Counted from the first letter of the stretch, positions 17,336-27,483 are shown. The stretch: DNA of 64,000 bases from Gloeothece verrucosa PCC 7822 (GCF_000147335.1 NC_014501.1:4542001-4606000); one strand, 5' to 3'. Notes: a model not told the origin generated them from the letters alone. Numbers and translations: made by a program.

Positions 17336-17917
17336 ATGATGTTGATCCCCTTAGTGAATAGTGAGTTAATTATCTCTTATTATTTTGGCGCATTTTTGCC
17401 AGTAGATAGTATATTTTCGACTCAGGGCATTATGGTAATGCTGCTGGCTGCCTATGCCTTAGCCATGTGGATGTTTCTCACCAGCGCCCCTAAAGTTCAT
17501 ACCATTATGGTTTCTGACCTAGAAGTGGCTAAACAATTTTATGAAGGACTCCTGAATTTATCAGTGGCAGAAGTTCCTCTACATTATTATTATAATTATG
17601 AACAAGTTTTAGGAACCAGTGGCGTTGATCCGATGTATTTGTCCACTACCACAGCAACTAATCCCCAGTTACGCGGCAGCGAAGGGTTGTGGTATCAGTT
17701 AAAAAAGAATACTCAATTACATATTATTTCTGGGGCAAGTTTCGGTCCGAATAATCGTCAGCGTCATGTGTGTTTTGACCGTCAGTGTTTAGACGAAATT
17801 TTACTGCGAGTACAGGCGCGGCGCTTAAAATATAAAATTCGCCGCAATAAGCCGCTTAACTTTTTAGTTAAAGATATAGAAGAACGAGTCATTGAAATGG
17901 CTGAAGTAAATAATTAA
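17336..17917 (+). CDS. Glyoxalase/VOC-fold protein with N-terminal membrane segment
   Basis: The 193-residue protein begins with a hydrophobic region (about residues 10-50, including IMVMLLAAYALAMWMFLTSA). It continues as a VOC-type fold: KVHTIMVSDLEVAKQFYEGLLNL is the classic first beta-alpha unit of glyoxalase-like proteins, and HVCFDRQCLDEILLRVQARRLKYK is the second half. Metal-binding residues are not clearly conserved, so enzyme activity is uncertain. The second ATG at 17339 is an equal alternative start. It diverges from the kinase gene and is followed by a clear terminator. Confidence 0.65.
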   Translation: MMLIPLVNSELIISYYFGAFLPVDSIFSTQGIMVMLLAAYALAMWMFLTSAPKVHTIMVSDLEVAKQFYEGLLNLSVAEVPLHYYYNYEQVLGTSGVDPMYLSTTTATNPQLRGSEGLWYQLKKNTQLHIISGASFGPNNRQRHVCFDRQCLDEILLRVQARRLKYKIRRNKPLNFLVKDIEERVIEMAEVNN

Positions 17918-17958
17918 TTACAAGTTTAAAAGTAAAATTTAATCAAAAAAATTATTTG

Positions 17959-17988
17959 TCCACTCCTGATGGGGTGGATTATTTTTTT
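17959..17988 (+). terminator. Rho-independent terminator after the glyoxalase-like gene
   Basis: TCCACTCC (17959-17966) pairs with GGGGTGGA (17971-17978) around a TGAT loop and is followed by TTATTTTTTTATT. The stem has eight pairs including one wobble. The rest of the gap to 18248 is AT-rich and shows no gene. Confidence 0.85.
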
Positions 17989-18248
17989 ATTAAAAAAACT
18001 CTAAAAAATCAAGATTATTTAATTTTTGCAATCCTTATTTTTGGCTCTTTAACAGTTACATAGACTTGGTTCAATAGATTGACTTTATCCAGTTGATAGA
18101 TAAAGATGATTATAAACAATAAAAAAATAAGCTAAATTTATTTTTAGAACCTTAAAACTATTCAACAGCAACGAGTAAAAAGAACTTTGCCCTTGTGTTG
18201 TCTGGTTTTGCTATTAAATTAACGACCAATCATGACCGGGAGAAACTC

Positions 18249-18836
18249 ATGAACAAACTCAATGCTAAAAAACTCGTTAACTGGCTTCTAGCCGCAGTAT
18301 TTGTCGCCTTTGTAGCCGCGTTTTCTCTGCTATTTCAGTCCAGTGCTACCGCTCAATCTCTACCTGAACCCGCCACATCTCCCACTGTCTTACCAGCAGC
18401 ACCTATCACAGCACCCGTCAATTCTGTATCAGCAAACATTACACGGTTATTACAAACCAATGAATGTCCCGGATGCAATCTCAGAGGAGCAAATCTAGAT
18501 CGATTAAATCTAACTGCCGCCAACTTAGAAGGCGCAAACTTGGAAGACGTATCTTTAGAAGGCTCAATTTTAGAGCAAGCTAACCTACAAGCGGCTAATC
18601 TACAAGGCGCAGATTTAGGCAAAGCCAACATAACCGGAGCCAACTTACAAGGCGCTAACCTTTTTGAGGCTGATTTAGAAAAAGCCAACCTACAAGCAGT
18701 CAATTTGCAAGGGGCCGATTTACAAGGAGCCGACCTAGAAAAAACCAATTTAATTGATGCTAACCTATTAGGCGCTAACCTGCGGGGGGCTGATTTAGAA
18801 AAAGCCACCTTACCCCTAGGATTAACTATTCAGTAA
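18249..18836 (+). CDS. Exported pentapeptide-repeat protein
   Basis: From the ATG at 18249 (preceded by CGGGAGAAACTC, a good ribosome site) the product has 195 residues; an upstream in-frame start at 18195 lacks such a site. Residues 5-35 form a signal peptide with a long hydrophobic core and a SATAQS-type cleavage area. After a Pro/Ala-rich linker come about 20 A(N/D)LxG pentapeptide repeats, beginning after a conserved CPGCNLRGANL start. These should fold as a right-handed quadrilateral beta helix in the periplasm or thylakoid lumen. The function of such lumenal proteins is generally unknown. Confidence 0.85.
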   Translation: MNKLNAKKLVNWLLAAVFVAFVAAFSLLFQSSATAQSLPEPATSPTVLPAAPITAPVNSVSANITRLLQTNECPGCNLRGANLDRLNLTAANLEGANLEDVSLEGSILEQANLQAANLQGADLGKANITGANLQGANLFEADLEKANLQAVNLQGADLQGADLEKTNLIDANLLGANLRGADLEKATLPLGLTIQ

Positions 18837-18925
18837 TTAGACCAAATCCCATACTAAAAGTAGAGACGCTCTATGCAACGTCTCTACCAAGTATTATGAG
18901 AATTCCCAAATTTTAGGCAGAAAAA

Positions 18926-19663
18926 TTACCACATTCCTCTGACCGGCTGATCCTGAGATTGAGTATCTTGGGGATAAGTTTGGGTATCAGAGGAATTTCT
19001 TTGTTGATCCTGATACATTCCGGGTTGATTCATATCAGTATTTTGAGATTGATTATTTTCTACGATGGGGTTAGGGGTCTGGGTTTGCTGTACTTGAGTG
19101 TCTTGATAGGTATCTACAGGACGAATATTATTAATAAAGTAGACTTCACGATTGACATCAGGCTCAGGCGCTAAAGCGAGAATTTGTGATTTAGTCACAT
19201 AGAGGTCTTGTCCTTCAATCAAGTTCATGGCACCCAAACCTCTTCTGTCCACGCCATATTTTTGTAAATCTCCGTTATCTAACTTGACAGTGACAACAGT
19301 CCCTACAATACTTTTAATTTCGCCTTTGTAAACTGTATCTAAAATTTTGTTGTTATTATTATCCACCAGCACATAGGAACCGGTGTAGAGTTTCCAAGTT
19401 TGCATATCGTTTGGTGATACTTGATAAATTCTGGTTTCACCATTTGCCAGTTGAAGAGTTACTGTATTTCCTTCGATAGTTCTCACAATACCGACAGGAT
19501 AATAAACTCTCTGAATACTCTGATCGTTATCAAGTTCAGCAATTGGGTAAGAAACACCCATGTTTACTTCGCTAACGGGTTTAGCTTCAGTTGGAGCGAT
19601 AACCAGTGCAGATAAAAATAGAGTTAAAGCCGCACCACCACAAACTTTTAAATGATTCAACAT
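18926..19663 (-). CDS. Exported hypothetical protein with duplicated beta domain
   Basis: The 245-residue product starts with a signal peptide (LTLFLSALVIAPTEA, cleavage near residue 27). Two related beta-rich segments follow: one around GNTVTLQLANGETRIYQV and one around GTVVTVKLDNGDLQKYGV. Each is an SH3-like barrel pattern ending in a short turn. The C-terminal 65 residues are Gln/Asn/Thr/Pro-rich and probably disordered. No named family is recognised with certainty. It is likely a periplasmic or wall-associated protein. It converges on the pentapeptide gene, with no strong hairpin between them. Confidence 0.65.
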   Translation of the reverse strand: MLNHLKVCGGAALTLFLSALVIAPTEAKPVSEVNMGVSYPIAELDNDQSIQRVYYPVGIVRTIEGNTVTLQLANGETRIYQVSPNDMQTWKLYTGSYVLVDNNNNKILDTVYKGEIKSIVGTVVTVKLDNGDLQKYGVDRRGLGAMNLIEGQDLYVTKSQILALAPEPDVNREVYFINNIRPVDTYQDTQVQQTQTPNPIVENNQSQNTDMNQPGMYQDQQRNSSDTQTYPQDTQSQDQPVRGMW

Positions 19664-19957
19664 AGTTTTTTCTCGTAATGTTGTTTATGAGGATTTTTGA
19701 AACCGTTATCATTGGTAACTAATAGGTAGCTTATCAAGATAAACTCTGTCTAATACTCTGTCTGGAGAACGAAAAACTTATCTACTTTTTGGCTAAAAAT
19801 TGGTCTATTAAAAGAGATAGAGCCAGAGCGGAAAGCTTTAACCTATCTTGTTTTAGACTTTTTTTAGCCCTTAAAAGAGACGGCGGATCTGACTTTTAGC
19901 TTACTTCCTTTGTCTGATGAGAGTTGAGCCACAAGTTGGGAAAAAATCTGAGGCTGC

Positions 19958-21055
19958 CTATAAGACGGCTGTGGGTAAAATCAACATCGCATCGCCAAAA
20001 GAATAGAAACGATATTTTTCCTGAATCGCTTGATGATATAATTCCAACAACCGCTCACGTCCGATTAAAGCACTCACTAACATCAACAAACTCGATTTAG
20101 GTAAATGAAAATTAGTAATCATTCCATCGATAACCCGCCAACGATAACCCGGATAAATAAATAAATCTGTTCTACCTTGAAACGGTAAAAGATACTCACT
20201 CTCAGGGGCTTGAGTTTCCTTAGCCGCTCCTTCTAAAGCCCGTACCACCGTTGTTCCCACAGCAATGACTCGTCCTCCTCGAGCTTTCGTCTCTTGTATT
20301 TTTGTTACCGTTGCCGATGGCACTTCTAACCATTCAGTGTGCATCTGATGTTGGGTAATATCTTCCTTTTCCACAGGGCGAAAAGTTCCCACACCCACAT
20401 GAAGAGTAATCCAGGCTTGATCTATACCTATAGACTGTAGACTTTTAAGAAGCTCATCTGTAAAATGTAAACCGGCTGTAGGAGCAGCCACAGCCCCGAG
20501 TTCTTTGGCATAAACAGTTTGATATTGAGAACTTTTTGCATCAGAAGAAGTGATGTAAGGAGGCAAAGGAACTTGTCCTATTTTCTCTAATAATTCCCAA
20601 AAAGATTGATCATTATCCCAGAGAAATTGTAGAATTCTGCCGCCGGTTGCTTCATCGCGATCTAAGACTTTTGCCTTTAAGAAAATTTCTGGGTTTTTTG
20701 GATTAGCTGAGGGAGGATAAAACCAAAGTTCTGAACCTACTTTAAAGCGCTTACCGGGTTTGACCAAAGCTAACCAACATCCATTAGATTTAGGCTCTAA
20801 AAGTAAAATTTCAATCGGGGCCCCTGTAGATTTACACCCATAAAGACGGGCGGGGATCACGCGAGTATTATTAAAAACGAGTAAATCACCCGGCAAAAGC
20901 CATTTAGGTAATTCTCGAAAAATACTATGGGTATGACTAGCCGGAGTGTCAACTATCAAAAGACGAGACATATCTCGAGGGACAACAGGATTTTGAGCGA
21001 TCAAATCCAAGGGAAGCTCATAATCGTAACTCGATAATAACTGGTCGTTGGTCAT
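19958..21055 (-). CDS. queA: S-adenosylmethionine:tRNA ribosyltransferase-isomerase
   Basis: QueA transfers and rearranges the ribosyl group of SAM onto 7-aminomethyl-deazaguanine in tRNA, giving epoxyqueuosine. The protein of 365 residues (from ATG 21055) shows YELPLDLIAQNPVVPRD at the start, LLVFNNTRVIPARL, VAAPTAGLHFTDELL, LHVGVGTFRPV and a C-terminal MITNFHLPKSSLLMLVSALIG, all hallmarks. A TTG at 21070 could extend it by five residues, but ATG 21055 matches the family start better. A QueD-like gene for the same pathway lies far away at 56986. Confidence 0.95.
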   Translation of the reverse strand: MTNDQLLSSYDYELPLDLIAQNPVVPRDMSRLLIVDTPASHTHSIFRELPKWLLPGDLLVFNNTRVIPARLYGCKSTGAPIEILLLEPKSNGCWLALVKPGKRFKVGSELWFYPPSANPKNPEIFLKAKVLDRDEATGGRILQFLWDNDQSFWELLEKIGQVPLPPYITSSDAKSSQYQTVYAKELGAVAAPTAGLHFTDELLKSLQSIGIDQAWITLHVGVGTFRPVEKEDITQHQMHTEWLEVPSATVTKIQETKARGGRVIAVGTTVVRALEGAAKETQAPESEYLLPFQGRTDLFIYPGYRWRVIDGMITNFHLPKSSLLMLVSALIGRERLLELYHQAIQEKYRFYSFGDAMLILPTAVL

Positions 21056-21214
21056 CTTGAAAAACCGCAATTTTATATTATCTTAAAGATTGGGTAAACT
21101 CCCCCATAAAAAAAAGGGTAAATAGGGGGCTTTTCCCCTAGGAAAAATAGGGGTTTCTTGTCAAACTAAAAATAAGGTATAGCATTTCCTGAGACTGTTA
21201 GCCAAGCGACAAAC

Positions 21215-21604
21215 ATGGATTACCTCTATTTTTTACCTAATGCAAGTCTGACCTTGCGAGTTATTGAGTATCTGCGTCGCATGAATCATTTTCCCACTTC
21301 GTGCATCACAGTGATTCATCAAATCAACGGCTGGATTATTAAAATCAAATTTAATAAATCCCTGACACCGCAGCAACATGGGGATTTTAGAGCTTATATG
21401 AATGAGCTAGGAATTCCCTATAATCCTGAAATTCGGATGCAAATGGTTTTTTGGAGCCTAGATACAGGACAATCTCCCATCGATGTCATGCGTCGTTACC
21501 AAGTAGCCATCGTATCTCATGGTAACCCTGATGTGAGCGATATCGAGGCTTTTCGCCAACAGTTCACCCGAGGGCTAGGCTATTGTCCAGAAACTTTAGC
21601 CTAA
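21215..21604 (+). CDS. Conserved hypothetical protein
   Basis: This 129-residue soluble protein has mixed alpha/beta character, with segments LTLRVIEYLRRMNHFPTS, GWIIKIKFNKSLTPQQHGDF and DVSDIEAFRQQFTRGLGY. No catalytic motif is visible. It resembles short cyanobacterial conserved hypotheticals, but I cannot name a family. It starts 160 bases upstream-divergent from queA and is followed by a hairpin at 21847-21863. Confidence 0.6.
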   Translation: MDYLYFLPNASLTLRVIEYLRRMNHFPTSCITVIHQINGWIIKIKFNKSLTPQQHGDFRAYMNELGIPYNPEIRMQMVFWSLDTGQSPIDVMRRYQVAIVSHGNPDVSDIEAFRQQFTRGLGYCPETLA

Positions 21605-22127
21605 ACAACAAAAGCGACCTCAGTCATGGGTGACCCTGGAAAAAGTTTTAATCTATATCTCCAGTTCCGTTGACTCTTTTTCAGTAACTTAGCTGTTGAG
21701 TGTCTTGAAATAGATTTTTCGCTCAAACTATCACAAAACTTGGTAAAAACAAAGAACAACGCCAGTTCGGTGCGCGACCACGTCATGAAAATTTGATGAA
21801 ATGCTAAATTAAACCTGAACCAGCGCAATTAAGCTCTGAATTTCAACCCCGCCCAGCGCGGGGTATTAGATTTTTGGGTTCGATAGAAGTCAATAGGCAA
21901 GAAGTGATTTAAAAAAAAGCCAATAGGTTATAGGATACTAAAACTAACTAAACCGCTAGGGTACAATAGAATCAGTCCTTGCGGTTTCAGGGACTGACCG
22001 AAACAATCGATGAAAAGTAAACAAAAGTAGGCTTTTTAAGCCGCAAAACCCAAACAAGCCCCACCCGAACCTAGGTTGATTTTCCCCTCTGTTCCCACTT
22101 AATCTATTTTGGCAGCTTCACAAAAGA
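21605..22127 (+). promoter_or_regulatory. Leader/intergenic region before glutamate synthase with two hairpins
   Basis: CCCCGC (21847-21852) pairs with GCGGGG (21858-21863) and is followed by a short T-run, probably the end of the preceding transcript. CAGTCCTTG (21973-21981) pairs with CAGGGACTG (21988-21996), possibly in the glutamate synthase leader. A minus-strand 75-codon frame here has no protein-like character. I did not find a perfect GTA-N8-TAC NtcA site or a glutamine riboswitch consensus. Confidence 0.4.
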
Positions 22128-25100
22128 ATGAAAAACACTCATTGGAATCATATAAGCACTTCTACATCCTCTGACAACCCCTATTGGGGACCGCGATGGC
22201 TCACCGAAGAACGTGATGCCTGTGGAGTAGGCTTTATCGCGGATGTAAAAGGATTTGGTAGCCACAAACTCATAGAACAAGCTTTGGTCGCCTTGGGATG
22301 TTTAGAACACCGGGGAGGCTGTAGCGCGGACAGTGACTCGGGAGATGGGGCCGGCATTATGACCGGTATCCCTAGACAACTCTTTGAACCCTGGTTTAAA
22401 AACCATAACCTAGAAATGCCACCAGAAAATCAATTAGGGGTGGCTATGGCCTTTTTGCCCCAAGATGACGCGAAACGACTTGAAGCACTGGCCTATGTAG
22501 AAGAAGTAGTCAAAGGGGAAAACTTAACAATTTTGGGCTGGCGAGAAGTGCCGGTGCGGCCTGAAGTGCTAGGACGGCAAGCTCGAGAAAATCAGCCCTA
22601 TATAGCTCAATTATTCGTGACAGCACCAGGACTGGCAGGCGCGGCACTTGACCGCATTCTTTATGTGGCCCGTTCCCGTATTGGCAAACGTTTGGCCGAT
22701 GATTTTTATATTTGCTCGTTTAGTAGCCGCACCATTGTCTATAAAGGGATGGTGCGCTCGGTGGTATTGGGAGATTTTTATTTAGATTTAACCAATCCGG
22801 CTTATCAGAGCCAATTTGCTGTCTATCACCGCCGCTTTAGTACCAATACCATGCCAAAATGGCCCTTCGCTCAACCGATGCGGCTATTGGGACATAATGG
22901 GGAAATTAATACCCTCTTAGGCAATATTAATTGGATGTCTGCCCGCGAGGGAGATTTAGAGATATCTGACTGGAGCGAACACCAAAAAGAAGCCTTAACT
23001 CCTATTGTTAACCCCGATAATAGCGATTCTTATAACCTCGATAGTACCCTAGAATTACTCGTCCGCACGGGACGCAGCCCTTCAGAAGCGGCAATGATTT
23101 TGGTGCCGGAAGCTTACGCTCTTCAGCCGGCTCTCAAAGATTATCCGGAAATTGTCGATTTTTATGAGTTTTTTAGCGGCATCCAAGAGCCTTGGGATGG
23201 TCCGGCCTTATTGGTGTTTAGTGATGGGGCGACGGTGGGGGCGACTTTAGACCGTAATGGCTTGCGCCCGGCTCGCTATTGTATTACTCAAGATGATTAT
23301 GTGATTGTGGCCAGCGAAGCGGGGGTGGTGGACCTCGATGAAAGCCAAATCCTAGAAAAAGGGCGCTTGGGTCCTGGAGAAATGCTGGTGGTGGATTTGG
23401 AAAAAAGGGAAATCCTGAAAAATTGGACCGTTAAAGAGCGTATTGCCAAAAAAGCGGCTTATGGAGAATGGATAAAGCAGTATCGCACGGAAATAAAGCC
23501 GATGGCTTTTCCGGAAGCGCGAGTGCTGCCAGAGAGTAGCCAATTGTTGCAAGTGCAAACGGCCTTTGGCTATACGGCCGAAGACTTGGATATGGTGATT
23601 GTTTCTATGGCCTCCACAGGCAAGGAACCCACTTTTTGTATGGGAGATGATACCCCTCTGGCTGTGCTGTCCTCTAAGCCGCGTCTGCTCTATGATTATT
23701 TTAAACAGCGCTTTGCTCAGGTGACCAACCCGCCTATTGACCCCCTGCGGGAAAGTTTGGTGATGTCTTTGACCATATTTTTAGGAGAAAGGGGGAATTT
23801 GACTAGCCCGAGTCCTGAAAATGCGCGGGTGATTAAGTTAGAATCGCCGGTTCTCAATGGGACGGAGTTGGAAGCGATTAAAACTTCTCCCTTGAAAACA
23901 GTGACCTTATCCACCCTGTTTGAGATTAGCGCCGGCCCCTCCGGACTAGAAGTCGCTATTAGCCAACTGTGTGAGCGGGCGGCTGAGGCGGTGAAAGGAG
24001 GCGCAAAAATAATCATTTTAACTGACCGTCCCGAAGGGAAAATGATTGATGAGCAAACCAGTTATATTCCGCCTCTGTTGGCGGTGGGGGCGGTCCATCA
24101 TCATTTGATTCGCACCGGAGTGCGGCTGAAGGCTTCCATTATTGCCGATACGGCCCAGTGTTGGAGTACCCATCATTTTGCTTGTTTAATTGGTTATGGG
24201 GCTACGGCTATCTGTCCTTATTTAACTTTAGAAACGATTCGTCAGTGGTGGCAGGAACCGAGAACCCAAAAAATGATGGAAAATGGGAAGCTCGATTCGA
24301 TTAGCTTGCAGGAAGCGTTAAAACGCTATCGCAAGTCGGTAGATGCCGGTTTACTGAAAATTCTCTCCAAAATGGGCATTTCTCTGCTGTCTTCTTATCA
24401 GGGGGCGCAGATTTTTGAGGCGATAGGGCTGAGTGCCGAGGTGATAGACAAAGCTTTTCGTGGCACCACAAGCCGCGTGGGCGGGTTAACTCTGGCTGAA
24501 GTGGCCACAGAGGTGATTCATTTTCATTCCTTAGCTTTCCCGTCTCTGTCGGCGAAGAAATTGGAAAATTACGGTTTTGTGAATTATCGCCCGGGGGGTG
24601 AATATCACATGAATTCCCCAGAAATGGCGAAGTATTTACATAAAGCAGTGGAAGCGTACCAAGCGAGCGGCAATGGAGCTAATGCAGAGGCCTTGGATTA
24701 TTATGAACTGTACCGTAAATATTTGGCCGAGCGGCCAGTCACGGCACTGCGCGATTTGTTAGAGTTCAAGAGTGACCGCGCTCCTATATCCTTAGAAGAC
24801 GTAGAACCCATAGAAGAGATTGTCAAGCGCTTCTGTACGGGGGGAATGTCTCTGGGCGCTTTGTCTCGGGAAGCTCATGAAACTCTAGCCATTGCGATGA
24901 ACCGTATCGGAGGTAAGTCCAATTCTGGGGAAGGAGGAGAAGACCCCACCCGTTTCCGAGTGCTGGATAAAATAGATGAGACGGGGAGTTCTGCTGAGTT
25001 TCCCCATTTAAAAGGGTTACGCAAAGGCGATACAGCCAGTTCTGCCATTAAACAAATTGCCTCGGGGCGCTTTGGGGTAACCCCTGAGTATTTGATTAAT

Positions 25101-26783
25101 GCCAAGCAGCTTGAGATTAAGATGGCTCAAGGAGCGAAGCCCGGAGAAGGAGGACAGTTACCCGGGACTAAGGTAAGTCCTTATATTGCTATGTTGCGCC
25201 GCTCGAAACCGGGGGTAACCCTAATTTCGCCGCCGCCGCATCATGATATTTATTCCATTGAAGATTTGGCTCAGTTAATTTTTGACCTGCATCAAATTAA
25301 CCCTTCTGCACAGGTTTCGGTGAAGTTGGTGGCCGAAATAGGCATTGGCACCATTGCGGCCGGTGTGGCCAAAGCCAATGCAGATATTATCCAAATTTCC
25401 GGTCATGATGGGGGAACGGGAGCTTCTCCTCTGAGTTCCATTAAGCACGCCGGAGGCCCTTGGGAATTGGGCGTAACAGAGGTGCATCGCGTGTTGTTGC
25501 AAAATCAATTGCGTTCGCGGGTGCTGTTGCGGGCTGATGGCGGCCTCAAAACCGGTTGGGATGTAGTGATGGCGGCACTGATGGGAGCAGAAGAATATGG
25601 CTTTGGCTCCATTGCGATGATTGCTGAAGGCTGTATTATGGCCAGGATTTGTCATACCAATAACTGTCCGGTAGGGGTGGCCACTCAACAAGAGCGGCTG
25701 CGGCAGCGCTTTAGCGGCACTCCGGAGCAAGTGGTGAATTTCTTCTATTTTCTGGCCACAGAAGTGCGTTCTATTTTGGCGCAGTTGGGTTATCGCCGTT
25801 TGGATGAAATTATTGGGCGGACAGATTTGCTTTCGGCGCGCTCTGAGGTGAAAGTGAGCAAAACGAGCGGCTTGAATTTAGATTGTTTGCTCAATCTCCC
25901 CGATGTGCGTTCTGATAGGTCTTGGTTGGAGCATGAGACGGTTCACGGGAATGGTCCGGTGTTGGATATGGAGATTTTGGCAGATGCGGCCATTGCTGAA
26001 GCCATTGAGCAGCAACTGACGGTGACTAAGTCCCTGAAGATTGTCAATACCGACCGGACTGTGGGCGGACGCATTGCCGGAGTGATTGCCCGAAAATACG
26101 GCAATGATGGTTTTAAAGGGGAAATAACCCTGAAATTTAGCGGCGCGGCCGGTCAGAGTTTTGGCGCGTTTAATCTGCCGGGGATGAAGTTGTTCCTGGA
26201 AGGAGAGGCCAATGATTATGTCGGTAAGGGGATGTATGGCGGTGAGATTGTGATTGTGCCGCCGGCTGTTGTGAAATATGCGGCGGCCGATAATTCCATT
26301 GTCGGGAATACCTGTCTATATGGGGCCACAGGCGGCTTTATTTATGTGAATGGGCGAGCCGGTGAGCGCTTTGGGGTGAGGAATTCTAATTGTACGGCCG
26401 TTGTGGAAGGAACCGGTGACCACTGTTGTGAGTATATGACGGGGGGTGTGATTGTGGTTCTCGGCAGTGTGGGGCGCAATGTGGGTGCTGGAATGACCGG
26501 AGGACTCGCTTATTTTCTCGATGAAGATGGGAGTTTCCCGGAGAAAGTGAACCGCGATGTTAAGATTCAAGGGGTTTGTACGGCAGCCGGTGAGGCGCAG
26601 TTGAAAGGGTTAATTGCGGCTCATGTGGAACGAACTAACTCTGAGAAAGGTAAGCTGATTTTGGCCAATTGGGAGGCTTATTTAGGCAAGTTCTGGCAAG
26701 CGGTTCCGCCTTCGGAGGCTAATAGTCCAGAAACCAATCCTGATGCTAAAACATCACCAGAAAAAACCCTGACTTCAGTGTAG
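22128..26783 (+). CDS. gltS: Ferredoxin-dependent glutamate synthase
   Basis: This 1551-residue plastid/cyanobacterial-type GOGAT makes two glutamates from glutamine and 2-oxoglutarate with reduced ferredoxin, completing ammonium assimilation. Residue 32 is the cysteine of CGVGFIAD, which becomes the N-terminal nucleophile of the class II glutaminase domain after removal of a 31-residue propeptide. The central and FMN-binding domains follow (GGMSLGALSREAHETLA, GHDGGTGASPLSS). The 3Fe-4S cluster cysteines are in CIMARICHTNNCPVG. The C-terminal beta-helix glycine-rich repeats end near 1480, followed by a Ser/Pro/Thr tail. Codon use here is more GC-rich than in neighbours, as expected for a highly expressed gene. 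The symbol glsF is also used. Confidence 0.96.
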   Translation: MKNTHWNHISTSTSSDNPYWGPRWLTEERDACGVGFIADVKGFGSHKLIEQALVALGCLEHRGGCSADSDSGDGAGIMTGIPRQLFEPWFKNHNLEMPPENQLGVAMAFLPQDDAKRLEALAYVEEVVKGENLTILGWREVPVRPEVLGRQARENQPYIAQLFVTAPGLAGAALDRILYVARSRIGKRLADDFYICSFSSRTIVYKGMVRSVVLGDFYLDLTNPAYQSQFAVYHRRFSTNTMPKWPFAQPMRLLGHNGEINTLLGNINWMSAREGDLEISDWSEHQKEALTPIVNPDNSDSYNLDSTLELLVRTGRSPSEAAMILVPEAYALQPALKDYPEIVDFYEFFSGIQEPWDGPALLVFSDGATVGATLDRNGLRPARYCITQDDYVIVASEAGVVDLDESQILEKGRLGPGEMLVVDLEKREILKNWTVKERIAKKAAYGEWIKQYRTEIKPMAFPEARVLPESSQLLQVQTAFGYTAEDLDMVIVSMASTGKEPTFCMGDDTPLAVLSSKPRLLYDYFKQRFAQVTNPPIDPLRESLVMSLTIFLGERGNLTSPSPENARVIKLESPVLNGTELEAIKTSPLKTVTLSTLFEISAGPSGLEVAISQLCERAAEAVKGGAKIIILTDRPEGKMIDEQTSYIPPLLAVGAVHHHLIRTGVRLKASIIADTAQCWSTHHFACLIGYGATAICPYLTLETIRQWWQEPRTQKMMENGKLDSISLQEALKRYRKSVDAGLLKILSKMGISLLSSYQGAQIFEAIGLSAEVIDKAFRGTTSRVGGLTLAEVATEVIHFHSLAFPSLSAKKLENYGFVNYRPGGEYHMNSPEMAKYLHKAVEAYQASGNGANAEALDYYELYRKYLAERPVTALRDLLEFKSDRAPISLEDVEPIEEIVKRFCTGGMSLGALSREAHETLAIAMNRIGGKSNSGEGGEDPTRFRVLDKIDETGSSAEFPHLKGLRKGDTASSAIKQIASGRFGVTPEYLINAKQLEIKMAQGAKPGEGGQLPGTKVSPYIAMLRRSKPGVTLISPPPHHDIYSIEDLAQLIFDLHQINPSAQVSVKLVAEIGIGTIAAGVAKANADIIQISGHDGGTGASPLSSIKHAGGPWELGVTEVHRVLLQNQLRSRVLLRADGGLKTGWDVVMAALMGAEEYGFGSIAMIAEGCIMARICHTNNCPVGVATQQERLRQRFSGTPEQVVNFFYFLATEVRSILAQLGYRRLDEIIGRTDLLSARSEVKVSKTSGLNLDCLLNLPDVRSDRSWLEHETVHGNGPVLDMEILADAAIAEAIEQQLTVTKSLKIVNTDRTVGGRIAGVIARKYGNDGFKGEITLKFSGAAGQSFGAFNLPGMKLFLEGEANDYVGKGMYGGEIVIVPPAVVKYAAADNSIVGNTCLYGATGGFIYVNGRAGERFGVRNSNCTAVVEGTGDHCCEYMTGGVIVVLGSVGRNVGAGMTGGLAYFLDEDGSFPEKVNRDVKIQGVCTAAGEAQLKGLIAAHVERTNSEKGKLILANWEAYLGKFWQAVPPSEANSPETNPDAKTSPEKTLTSV

Positions 26784-26805
26784 GAATAAGTAGATGTATA
26801 TGTAG

Positions 26806-26832
26806 GGTGTGTTAGCGACAGCGTAACGCACC
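26806..26832. repeat. REP-like palindrome beside the transposase
   Basis: GGTGTGTTAG pairs with GTAACGCACC, preceded by TAGGG, in the same layout as the copy at 12385. It lies 35 bases from the 3' end of the REP-associated transposase gene, on one flank of it. Confidence 0.8.
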
Positions 26833-26867
26833 TTATTCTTAATTCTATTGGGTTAAGGTTAACTACT

Positions 26868-27419
26868 TTAATCATCCCAAGAACCTTGCGGCTTTTCTGA
26901 TGTGCCATCGCTTCCCCAATCTTGGGGATAAATCCCTAAAGCAATAAACCGATGAATACTAGAATACTGCCAATCTTGGGGATTTTTACAGAATCCATGC
27001 CGCACAGGATTATCATGAATATAATCACAATGTTGAATAAAATCCCGTTCATCTCGGATTAAATGCTCCCAAAATCGACGTTGCCAAAGATGTTTTTCTC
27101 CTCGCTTTTGTCGTGACCGAGAAACCTCTCCATTAACCCCTAATTCTTGCCCGTAATGTTTGGTAACATAGGTTTTTATTAATCGCAATCTCACTGATAA
27201 ATCTGAATCATCCGGGGGTAAAGTCCACAAACAATGAAAATGATCGGGTAATAAAACAAAAGCATCAATCGAAAAGAAATATTTTTTCCTTACTTTTTCA
27301 ATCGCTTCTCTGAGAGCTTTTCTAGCTATGCCGCTACAAAGCCAAGCATTTCTTTGATAAGTAACCTGTGTTATAAAATAAGTTCCCCCTGAAACATGAG
27401 GTCTGCGATAATTAGGCAT
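26868..27419 (-). CDS. REP-associated tyrosine transposase (RAYT, Y1_Tnp family)
   Basis: The 183-residue single-strand DNA transposase-like protein has the HUH pair in LLPDHFHCLW (His60, His62) and the catalytic tyrosine in HCDYIHDNPVRHG (Tyr133). The N-terminal RRPHVSGGTYFITQVTYQR is typical of RAYTs related to IS200. It is single copy here and appears intact. Palindromic repeats occur on both sides: one copy at 26806 and a tandem cluster at 27484. That is the classic arrangement in which the RAYT recognises REP hairpins. It is domesticated rather than a mobile IS, since no IS200 end structures are visible. Confidence 0.92.
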   Translation of the reverse strand: MPNYRRPHVSGGTYFITQVTYQRNAWLCSGIARKALREAIEKVRKKYFFSIDAFVLLPDHFHCLWTLPPDDSDLSVRLRLIKTYVTKHYGQELGVNGEVSRSRQKRGEKHLWQRRFWEHLIRDERDFIQHCDYIHDNPVRHGFCKNPQDWQYSSIHRFIALGIYPQDWGSDGTSEKPQGSWDD

Positions 27420-27483
27420 AAAAGTTTGCTCTTAAATTATAATTATTGTCCGGTTTGTTTGAGAGTTTACAAAAAGTGCTAAT

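Noticed and set aside
18353..18808. Minus-strand frame of 151 codons opposite the pentapeptide gene
   Set aside because: It arises from the period-15 codon pattern of the pentapeptide repeats on the other strand.
21601..21828. Minus-strand 75-codon frame upstream of glutamate synthase
   Set aside because: Composition is not protein-like and no ribosome site is visible.
21964..22127. Glutamine riboswitch or NtcA site before glutamate synthase
   Set aside because: A hairpin exists at 21973-21996, but I could not find the conserved glnA-RNA bases or an exact GTA-N8-TAC site.
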